The notes beneath the pieces are model-generated. The model ran no database searches, was not told where the DNA came from, and saw nothing but the letters and a program-made list of their open reading frames with translations. From NCBI GenBank assembly GCA_026392155.1, contig JAPLCP010000134.1:1-37703 (forward strand): a stretch of DNA of 37,703 bases, written 5' to 3'. Shown piece after piece: positions 28,634 to 35,119 of the stretch. The DNA is from Armatimonadota bacterium (GTDB taxonomy: Bacteria > Armatimonadota > Armatimonadia > Armatimonadales > Armatimonadaceae). The position numbers and the translations under genes were made by a program. How positions within the stretch are numbered: position 1 is the first letter of the stretch; every line of letters starts with the position of its first letter.

Positions 28634-29773
28634 ATGATGATCAATGAACCACGCCTGTTAGAGACGTTTTTGACGCTGGTGAACTTCAATACTCCCTCGC
28701 GCCACGAGAAGCCTGTCTCCGAGTGGGCGGCGCAGTATCTGGAGACGTTAGGGTTCTCCGTCGAGTTTGACGATGCCCATGAGCGGCTTCCGGGTGAGAA
28801 GGGGACGGTTGGGAATCTCATCGCCTTCAAGAAAGGCACCGTGGAAGGCGCTCCAGGGATCTTTTTCTCGTCGCACTTTGACACGGTAGAGCCGACGCCC
28901 GGCTTAGAAGTCAAGATCGACGGGGATAGGATTTCTTCCGCCTCGGACACGATCCTGGGAGCCGATGACAAGTGCGGTATGGCCCCGATCCTAGAGGCGA
29001 TGGCGCAGCTTGCTGAGTCGGGGGAGGCGCACGGGGACATCCAGCTGCTCTTGATGATCTGTGAGGAGATTGGGCTGGTCGGGGCACGGCTGCTGGATCC
29101 GAAGCGCATCAAGGCAAAGTACGGCTTTGTGCTGGATGCGGGGCCGCCCGTGGGAACCATGACCTACGCCGCGCCTGCTCAGAACTCGTTTCGCGTGACG
29201 ATCACGGGCAAGCAGTCGCACGCCGGAGCCGCGCCGGAGCTGGGGATCAGCGCGATTGTTGCGGCCTCGAATGCGATCTCCAAGATGCAGCTCGGACGCA
29301 TTGATGCGGAGACGACGGCCAATATCGGCACCATCCACGGAGGGCTGGCCCGAAATATCGTCCCCGGTGAGGTGGTGATTATCGCCGAGGCACGCTCACG
29401 GGTTCAGGAAAAGCTCGTGGCCCAGACCGCGCACATGAAAGAGGTCTTTGAGCGCGAGGCGGCGGCACTGGGCGCGAGTGCCCATGTCGAGGTGATCGGT
29501 GAGTACCCGGCGTATCGGCTCGATAAAGAGAGCCCTGTCTTGCAGCTGGGCGCACGTGCCGCCGAAGCCGCCGGGCTCACCCCAGGCTACGCCGAGTCGG
29601 GAGGGGGCTCGGATGGTAACCACTTCAACGCCTACGGGGTTCCGACGACCGTGCTGGCCACGGGCATGCAAGACGTCCACACCCACGACGAGTTCTGCAC
29701 GCTCTCTGAGATGGTGCTCGATACCCGCTGGATCATCGAGATCGTCCGCGCTGCCGCTCAGAGTGCGCACTAA
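28634..29773 (+). CDS. PepT-like M20 metallopeptidase
   Basis: This 379-aa cytosolic aminotripeptidase-like enzyme has two zinc-site blocks: SSHFDTVEPTPG (79-90, His81 and catalytic Asp83) and GADDKCGMAP (109-118, Asp111). The general base pair Glu144-Glu145 is in LMICEEIGLVG, and a late ESGGGSDGNHFNAYG holds the last His. The dimerisation lid is at about 180-290 (TITGKQSHAGAAPELGISAI). The family (TIGR01883-like, PepT homologues) removes N-terminal residues from short peptides. It starts six bases after the Spy-like gene. The oligoendopeptidase that follows suggests peptide recycling. Confidence 0.9.
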   Translation: MMINEPRLLETFLTLVNFNTPSRHEKPVSEWAAQYLETLGFSVEFDDAHERLPGEKGTVGNLIAFKKGTVEGAPGIFFSSHFDTVEPTPGLEVKIDGDRISSASDTILGADDKCGMAPILEAMAQLAESGEAHGDIQLLLMICEEIGLVGARLLDPKRIKAKYGFVLDAGPPVGTMTYAAPAQNSFRVTITGKQSHAGAAPELGISAIVAASNAISKMQLGRIDAETTANIGTIHGGLARNIVPGEVVIIAEARSRVQEKLVAQTAHMKEVFEREAAALGASAHVEVIGEYPAYRLDKESPVLQLGARAAEAAGLTPGYAESGGGSDGNHFNAYGVPTTVLATGMQDVHTHDEFCTLSEMVLDTRWIIEIVRAAAQSAH

Positions 29774-29833
29774 GAGCATGCCTTAATGAAACGTGGCTAC
29801 TTTACGTTGTTTTTAAAGACCGGGCTTCTTGGG

Positions 29834-29839
29834 TACAAT
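29834..29839 (+). promoter_or_regulatory. -10 box of the pepF gene inside an inverted repeat
   Basis: TACAAT lies between CCGGGC (29820-29825) and GCCCGG (29840-29845), with ATG 11 nt downstream. The flanking 6-bp arms could form a hairpin over the start site or an operator. Confidence 0.4.
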
Positions 29840-29850
29840 GCCCGGTAACT

Positions 29851-31656
29851 ATGTCTAAATACGATGCTTTACTTCCGCGCTGGGATCTTTCGCCGCTTTT
29901 TACCGAGCTAGACACCCCCGAATTTACGGCCGCTTTTGCTGATGTTCTGACCCAGACCAAGGCTCTGGAGACGCTCTTTAACGAGAAAAATATCATCGCT
30001 CGTCCCTCAGGCCCTCTCACTGACGAGGATATTGCGGCCTATGAGGCGGCAACGGAGGCATTTAACACGCTCTACTCGGAGCTGCGGCGCGTTCGGGCCT
30101 ATCTCTCGCTTCGGATCTCGACGGACTCGCGCGATGCGGCGGCGCAGGCCAAGCTGAGTGAGCTGCGTGGGGCTCTGATTCCGCTTTCCAGCTTGGGGAC
30201 ACGCTTCACGGCCTTTATGGGCTCGCTCGATAGTGAGGCCCTGATCACAAAGTCCGAAGTGGCGGCAGCGCATGCCTACAGTGTCCGTGAGGCAAAAATC
30301 TACGCGGAGCACCAGCTTCCTTTGGAGCAAGAGGAGCTGGTTGCCCATCTTTCGCTCTCGGGCAGTAGCGCCTGGGCACGACTGCACAGCGATCTCACCA
30401 GCCAGCTCATGGTAGATTTTAAGGGCGAGCCCACCCCGATGAGTGTCATCCGCACCCTCGCCACCGACGAAAACGCCGAGACACGAAAAAGCGCCTACGA
30501 GGCTGAGCTGCAAGCCTGGAAGGGAGTCGCTCTGCCCCTCGCATTTGCGCTGAACGGCATCAAGCACGAGACGCGCCTGCTCGCCGAGCGCCGGGGCTGG
30601 AGCGAGGTCTTAGAGCGCTGCTGCAACGACAACTCCATCACCCGTGCGACTTTAGATGCCATGCGCGCCGCCGCCGAGAAGTCGTTTCCGGACTTCCGCC
30701 GCTACTTAAAAGCCAAGGCAAGAAAAGTCAGCAACGCCGAGGCGCTTCCCTGGTGGGATCTCCTTGCGCCGCTGAGTGTGGAAGGGAATGAGGCGAGCGA
30801 CTGGAGCTGGAGTGAAGCGGAGCGCTTTATCGGGGAGAACTTCGATGCCTACTCGCAAAAAATGGGAGACTTCGCCCGCAAGACTTTCTCCGAGCGCTGG
30901 ATAGATGCCGAGCCGCGCCCTGGCAAGCGCGACGGTGCGTTCTGCGCCAGTGTCGGGCCGGGTGAGTCGCGGATCATGCAGAACTACCGCCCCAGCTTCG
31001 ATGGGGTCAGCACGCTCGCCCATGAGCTGGGTCATGCCTACCATAATCTCTGCCTGAAAGACCGCACGATTCTCCAGTCCGGCACCCCGATGACGCTGGC
31101 GGAGACGGCGAGTATCTTCTGTGAGACCATTGTCAAGCACGCGGCCCTCAAGAGCGCCGCGCCCGCCGAGCGCCTGGCGATCTTGGAAGCCTCGCTTCAG
31201 AACTCCTGCCAAGTGGTAGTAGACATTGATAGCCGTTTCCGTTTTGAGCAAGCCGTGATCGAGAAGCGAAAAGAGCGCGACCTCTCCGCGGATGAGCTGT
31301 GCGAGCTGATGCTCACGGCCCAGCGCGAGACCTACGGCGACGGCCTCGATAGCAATGCGCTCCATCCGTACATGTGGGCCGTCAAAGGCCACTACTACGG
31401 CTCGGCGTTCTACAACTTCCCCTACATGTTCGGCTTCCTCTTTGGCCTGGGACTCTACGCCCAGTACGAGCAAGACCCCGAGAGCTTCCGCGCCGCCTAC
31501 GACGACTTGCTCTCTCAGACCGGAATGGCCAACGCCACCGAGCTGGCGCAGCGCTTCGGGCTCGATATCGAGAGCGAGGCGTTCTGGAGCGCGTCGCTGG
31601 ATGTGGTTCGTGCTGAGATAGACCAGTTCGTGAGCCTGCTGGAAGACAAGGGCTAG
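29851..31656 (+). CDS. pepF: Oligoendopeptidase F (M3 family)
   Basis: This 601-aa zinc metallopeptidase cleaves short cytosolic peptides of about 7-17 residues. The zinc motif HELGHAYHN (His391, Glu392, His395) is preceded by FDGVSTLA, and the third ligand Glu lies in LAETASIFCE. The N-terminal M3 domain begins LPRWDLSPLFTELDTPEFTA. The YGSAFYNFPYMFGFLFGLGL block near 510-530 is typical of PepF substrate-binding helices. Length and motif order match the family. A -10 TACAAT lies 11 nt before the ATG. The stop is followed after 5 nt by a small gene. Confidence 0.95.
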   Translation: MSKYDALLPRWDLSPLFTELDTPEFTAAFADVLTQTKALETLFNEKNIIARPSGPLTDEDIAAYEAATEAFNTLYSELRRVRAYLSLRISTDSRDAAAQAKLSELRGALIPLSSLGTRFTAFMGSLDSEALITKSEVAAAHAYSVREAKIYAEHQLPLEQEELVAHLSLSGSSAWARLHSDLTSQLMVDFKGEPTPMSVIRTLATDENAETRKSAYEAELQAWKGVALPLAFALNGIKHETRLLAERRGWSEVLERCCNDNSITRATLDAMRAAAEKSFPDFRRYLKAKARKVSNAEALPWWDLLAPLSVEGNEASDWSWSEAERFIGENFDAYSQKMGDFARKTFSERWIDAEPRPGKRDGAFCASVGPGESRIMQNYRPSFDGVSTLAHELGHAYHNLCLKDRTILQSGTPMTLAETASIFCETIVKHAALKSAAPAERLAILEASLQNSCQVVVDIDSRFRFEQAVIEKRKERDLSADELCELMLTAQRETYGDGLDSNALHPYMWAVKGHYYGSAFYNFPYMFGFLFGLGLYAQYEQDPESFRAAYDDLLSQTGMANATELAQRFGLDIESEAFWSASLDVVRAEIDQFVSLLEDKG

Positions 31657-31661
31657 CGCAC

Positions 31662-32081
31662 GTGCCGACCGTCGCGGGGGGCTGGCTAGGAGAGTACCAC
31701 TTCGACCATAACCTTGGTCAGCCCTGCGGCTTCGAGGCCACTTTCTCCGCCGCCGGCCCTGATGGCATGTTCCACGGCACGATCCTCGATGACAGCCCTC
31801 TAGGCGAAGCCGTAATTCACCACGCCCGGCAGGTTGGCGATGAGGTGATCTTCACCAAGATCTACCGCCTGAAGAAGCGCTCGCTCGCACCAGTGCGCTA
31901 CGAGGGCAAGCTCCTCAACGACGGCAAGCTCCTGCGCGGCAAGTGGGCCATTGTCCACAGTAAGTACGGCACCACCGGCTGGTGGGAAGCCCACCGCACC
32001 TGGGAAGAGCTCGAAGTGGGCTTCGCCGATGAGGAGACCGAAGCCCACAAAGAGAGCCGTGAGCTGGTTACCGCTAGTTAG
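31662..32081 (+). CDS. Hypothetical beta-rich protein (139 aa)
   Basis: It starts with GTG five bases after pepF and is probably in the same transcript. The family is not recognised. The sequence reads like a small beta-barrel: GGWLGEYHFDHNLGQPCGFE, then GMFHGTILDDSPLGEA, DEVIFTKIYRLKKR, RYEGKLLNDGKLLRGKWAIV and TGWWEAHRT. It has no signal peptide, membrane segment or Cys motif. It resembles lipocalin/avidin-like 'G.W.G.Y.........F......F.G...D..G' proteins, but that is a guess. Element D follows immediately after its stop. Confidence 0.65.
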   Translation: MPTVAGGWLGEYHFDHNLGQPCGFEATFSAAGPDGMFHGTILDDSPLGEAVIHHARQVGDEVIFTKIYRLKKRSLAPVRYEGKLLNDGKLLRGKWAIVHSKYGTTGWWEAHRTWEELEVGFADEETEAHKESRELVTAS

Positions 32082-32082
32082 C

Positions 32083-32251
32083 CTCCCCCGGTTGGAGCGG
32101 GGGAGCTAGAGAGCCTCGTTCCTCGGCTACAAAGGGCCACCCAGAGGGTACCCGGCCCATAAAGCCCAGTATGGCCCGAAGCGGCCTTCGTAGCTTTAGC
32201 TCTCCAGTCCCGCCGCTCCAACCGGCGGGACATATAACCGGCGGGACACTC
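32083..32251. repeat. Composite palindromic element D between genes
   Basis: From left to right: a CTCCCCC/GGGGGAG hairpin with loop GGTTGGAGC; the core CACCCAGAGGGTACCCGG (32138-32155) without its usual G-rich arms; a GGCC-rich spacer; then a TCCCGCC/GGCGGGA hairpin whose loop GCTCCAACC is the reverse complement of the first loop; then CCGGCGGGAC twice as a direct repeat. The whole is an imperfect inverted repeat filling the 3' ends of two convergent genes, with its end touching the phytanoyl gene's stop. Confidence 0.65.
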
Positions 32252-33045
32252 TACCCACGCGCCGCTTTGGCGCGTGCTTCACGAGGCGTCTCTTTGACCT
32301 CGTTCCAGGGGAAGCGACGAGCTACGCCTTGGCGAGGCTTGTTGGGCAGACCCGCTCCGAGAATCAGCGCCCGGCGCGGAATCGCAGATATATTGGGCCC
32401 GGCATAGTGCGCGGTTCGGTTTCGATGGATCGTGATGCCGCCTGCGGGCAAGGGGCAGGCGATGGCGTCTTTGGCGAACGATGTATCCAGCATTTCGAGG
32501 CCGTGAATGCGCACATCTCCCCCGATGGGCTGGTGCGGCTGGACATCCCACTCGTGGCTCCCGGGCATGAACCAGAGGCAGCCATTCTCAAGAGTCGCTT
32601 CTTGCAGCGGCATCCAGATCGAGACATTTTTGTACTGCCACTGCGGGTCCCAGTAGGCCTCGTCCTGGTGCCACGGCGTTGGGGCGCCCGGGTACCCGTT
32701 TACGGGTGCTGCGGGCTTGAAGATGGCGTGCGCAACACCCGCCGAGACCTCGGGGCCAAGCAGCTGCCGCACGATCTCGGTGGCGACGCTGAGATACTTG
32801 CCGTCTCTGAGCTCGGGGGCGTACTTGGCGGGATTAAGAATCTGCGGAAGCGCCTCGGTCTTGCCATCTTCATCGGTGCCGCCGAGATCAAACTGATCGC
32901 CCGACTCGCGCCCGGCTCGCTCGGTAAAGATCCGGTCGTAGACGTCGCGCATCCAGGCAAGCTCGGTATCATCGGTGATGGGCGTATCAATCGCGAGAAA
33001 ACCGTTGAGGTGAAAGAAGCGAATCTGGTCTGTCGTCAGTGTCAT
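32251..33045 (-). CDS. Phytanoyl-CoA dioxygenase-family Fe(II)/2-oxoglutarate oxygenase
   Basis: The ATG at 33045 is preferred to a TTG three codons upstream, giving 264 aa. The facial triad is visible: HQDEAYWDP with His126 and Asp128, and the distal His213 in IHRNRTAHYAGPN followed by RRALILG (2-oxoglutarate-binding Arg). The N-terminus FFHLNGFLAID and the block YKNVSIWMPLQEATLENGCL with MPGSHE are typical. PhyH-family bacterial enzymes hydroxylate small metabolites such as ectoine or lipid-like substrates; the actual substrate is unknown. It is divergent from rmlB; the rmlB -35 box lies within the first few bases upstream of this gene. Confidence 0.88.
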   Translation of the reverse strand: MTLTTDQIRFFHLNGFLAIDTPITDDTELAWMRDVYDRIFTERAGRESGDQFDLGGTDEDGKTEALPQILNPAKYAPELRDGKYLSVATEIVRQLLGPEVSAGVAHAIFKPAAPVNGYPGAPTPWHQDEAYWDPQWQYKNVSIWMPLQEATLENGCLWFMPGSHEWDVQPHQPIGGDVRIHGLEMLDTSFAKDAIACPLPAGGITIHRNRTAHYAGPNISAIPRRALILGAGLPNKPRQGVARRFPWNEVKETPREARAKAARG

Positions 33046-33048
33046 GGC

Positions 33049-33077
33049 TTGCAATTTCCTTCTCGTGAGCCGATAAT
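33049..33077 (+). promoter_or_regulatory. Promoter of rmlB
   Basis: TTGCAA (33049-33054), 17 nt, GATAAT (33072-33077), with ATG 11 nt later. The -35 box lies immediately in front of the divergent phytanoyl start. Confidence 0.65.
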
Positions 33078-33088
33078 CCTTCTGAACT

Positions 33089-34093
33089 ATGAAACGCTTT
33101 CTTGTGACCGGTGGGGCCGGGTTTATTGGCTCTAACTTTGTGCGCTACTTTCTGAGCAAGTACCCCGACTACACGGTCTGGGTGCTCGATGCCCTCACCT
33201 ACGCCGGGAATACAGACAACTTCCACGACCTCTGGGACAACCCCCGCTTTGCGTTTTTCCAGGGCCGGATCGAGGACGCAGCGCTAGTCGAGAACCTGGC
33301 ACGCAACGTGGACTGCATCATCAACTTCGCCGCCGAGAGCCACAACGATAGAGCGATCCTAGACCCCGAGACGGCGCAGAAGACCAACTTTAACGGCGTG
33401 GGGGTGCTCTTGGAAGCCGCGCGAAAGCACAAGCACATTAGATTTCATCAAGTATCAACAGATGAAGTTTACGGCAGTACCGATGGCGAGTTTAAAGAGG
33501 GTGATCCGCTGGAGCCCAACCAGCCGTACTCGGCGGCTAAGGCGGGCGGTGAGCTTTTAGTCCGTGCCTACAATGTCACGTTTGGCCTGAACACGATCGT
33601 GACGCGTGGCTCGAATACGTTTGGTCCGTACCACTACCCCGAGAAGCTGATTCCCCTGATGATTACCAATGCCATGCAGGACATTCCGCTGCCAGTCTAC
33701 GGCGATGGCAAGCAAGAGCGCGACTGGATGTGGGTTCTGGATCACTGCATCGGAGTGGATATTGCACTCCATCAAGGAACACCTGGCGAGATCTACAATG
33801 TCGGGGGCGGCTCGGAGCGGCACAATATTGACGTGGTCAAGGGAATTCTCGCCGCGCTTGGTAAGCCGGAGAGCCTGATTCGCTACGTCACCGATAGGCC
33901 CGGCCACGACCGACGCTACAGCCTCAACACCGACAAGATGCAGGCGCTCGGTTTTGCTCCCCGCCGCGACTTTGAGGTGCTGCTGGAGCAGACCGTGAAG
34001 TGGTACGTGGACAACGAGCCCTGGTGGCGCAAGATCAAGGCCAGCGATGACTACCAGAGCTTCACCAAAAAATGGTACGGCGACCGAAAATAG
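33089..34093 (+). CDS. rfbB: dTDP-glucose 4,6-dehydratase
   Basis: This 334-aa short-chain-dehydrogenase-fold enzyme converts dTDP-glucose to dTDP-4-keto-6-deoxyglucose, the first committed step to rhamnose and other deoxysugars. NAD site: VTGGAGFIGSNFVRYFL (6-22). Active site: STDEVYG (133-139, Thr134-Asp135-Glu136) and the YSAAKAGGE motif (Tyr157, Lys161). Substrate side: TRGSNTFGPYHYPEKLIPLM and VYGDGKQERDWMWVLDHC. The length is normal. The other rml genes are not in the window; the nearby glycosyltransferases may use the product. Confidence 0.95.
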   Translation: MKRFLVTGGAGFIGSNFVRYFLSKYPDYTVWVLDALTYAGNTDNFHDLWDNPRFAFFQGRIEDAALVENLARNVDCIINFAAESHNDRAILDPETAQKTNFNGVGVLLEAARKHKHIRFHQVSTDEVYGSTDGEFKEGDPLEPNQPYSAAKAGGELLVRAYNVTFGLNTIVTRGSNTFGPYHYPEKLIPLMITNAMQDIPLPVYGDGKQERDWMWVLDHCIGVDIALHQGTPGEIYNVGGGSERHNIDVVKGILAALGKPESLIRYVTDRPGHDRRYSLNTDKMQALGFAPRRDFEVLLEQTVKWYVDNEPWWRKIKASDDYQSFTKKWYGDRK

Positions 34094-34096
34094 CCG

Positions 34097-34225
34097 CCGA
34101 TTGAAATCGGCATCTGCAGTAGCCTTTGGCTGCAAAGCCCGTGCCGGGCTGGGGAACAAAATTGGGAGCCCGGCACGGGCTTTGCGGCGCGTCGTGCCAT
34201 TGTTGATGCCCAATTCCATTGGGCA
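34097..34225. repeat. Hairpin cluster with a perfect 19-bp inverted repeat
   Basis: Three hairpins follow rmlB. GCCGATT-GA-AATCGGC lies at 34097-34112. A perfect 19-bp stem has arms at 34132-34150 and 34167-34185 (GCAAAGCCCGTGCCGGGCT and its complement) around a 16-nt loop. TGCCCAAT-TCC-ATTGGGCA lies at about 34207-34225. None has a long T-tract. The first may help terminate rmlB; the second looks like a mobile REP/MITE-type palindrome. The 230-bp gap to the next gene is otherwise empty except for an A-rich leader. Confidence 0.75.
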
Positions 34226-34323
34226 GAATTATTTAACGAACGCTTAATAACGCATGTCTTCCGTGGCGGGTCTCAACCATTGAAAGAGAACGAAACGAAA
34301 AAACAAAAAGGAAAACAAAAAAC

Positions 34324-35109
34324 ATGCGAAACAACAACACAACACACTATCAACAAAATCCACTCTGGCAGAAGCTTGCGGAGCTTCCCCTGGAAACTGG
34401 CTTTGTGCAGCGCCTCGCTCGTGAAAACGAGTGGGGCGTTTTGTTTACGGAGCAGGTGATCGGGGAGTACCGGCGCTTTCTCTATCTGACGCAGGTCGCT
34501 GAGCACGCCGTGACTCCCTCGAAAGCCGTGGACGAAGCCTGGCACCTGCACTTGCTCTACACCCGCTCCTACTGGGAGGTGCTCTGTGGGGAGATTCTTG
34601 GCAAGCCGCTCCACCACGAGCCTGGCACGGGCAAGCCCGAGGATTCGGTGCACTTTGCAGCACAATATGCCAGGACGCAGGAGAGCTACCAGCAAGTCTT
34701 TGGCGAGGAGCCACCGAGCCGTGTCTGGGGGACGACGAAGCCGCAAAAGGCGGGAAGCCTAGGGCGGAAGCGGGCACGAGGCTGGCTGGCGACGGGGCTG
34801 GGAAGCGTGGCTCTGGCGGGAGCGAGTGGTGACCCGGCAGCGGGCATCTTGATTATCGCGCTGATTTTTGGGGTGATCATCCTGGTCGCGATTCTTAGCG
34901 CGAACGATAAGCGCCGCAATGGGCGCAGAGACTCGCACGGCGATAGTGGCGGGGGAAGCTGTGGAGGGTTCTTTATCGCATCAAGCTGTGGCAGTGGCGA
35001 CAGTGGAGGGGATGCAGGCGGTGGAGATGCAGGAGGAGGCGACGGCGGCGGCTCCTCCTGCGGTAGTTCCTGTGGCGGTGGTGGATGTGGCGGCGGGGGC
35101 GGTGACTGA
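34324..35109 (+). CDS. Membrane protein with GRDP/TIGR04222-like domain and Gly/Cys-rich tail
   Basis: The ATG follows AAAGGAAAA and a very A-rich leader. The 261-aa protein has an N-terminal soluble domain with EYRRFLYLTQVAEHAVTPSK and VDEAWHLHLLYTRSYWEVLC, with the W-H-x-H motif seen in glycine-rich-domain (PF07173-like) and TIGR04222 proteins. A basic linker follows (LGRKRARGW). A membrane helix lies at about residues 178-196 (AGILIIALIFGVIILVAILS). The tail is low-complexity: Gly, Ser, Asp and five Cys, ending CGSSCGGGGCGGGGGD. The function is unknown; Cys/Gly tails in TIGR04222 relatives are unexplained. It converges on the tricorn-like gene, 10 bp away. Confidence 0.75.
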   Translation: MRNNNTTHYQQNPLWQKLAELPLETGFVQRLARENEWGVLFTEQVIGEYRRFLYLTQVAEHAVTPSKAVDEAWHLHLLYTRSYWEVLCGEILGKPLHHEPGTGKPEDSVHFAAQYARTQESYQQVFGEEPPSRVWGTTKPQKAGSLGRKRARGWLATGLGSVALAGASGDPAAGILIIALIFGVIILVAILSANDKRRNGRRDSHGDSGGGSCGGFFIASSCGSGDSGGDAGGGDAGGGDGGGSSCGSSCGGGGCGGGGGD

Positions 35110-35119
35110 GAGCACTGCT

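Noticed and set aside
30706-31473. 255-codon minus-strand frame inside pepF
   Set aside because: It is antisense to the zinc-motif region of pepF; the composition is typical of a complementary frame.
32686-32712. CCCGGGTACCCG-containing segment in the phytanoyl gene as another copy of the palindromic element
   Set aside because: Only the short GGGTACCC part matches, the arms are absent, and the encoded residues are an expected part of the family before HQDE.
32329-33135. 268-codon plus-strand frame opposite the phytanoyl-CoA dioxygenase gene
   Set aside because: The minus-strand protein has the full Fe(II)/2-oxoglutarate motif set, so the plus frame is a shadow.
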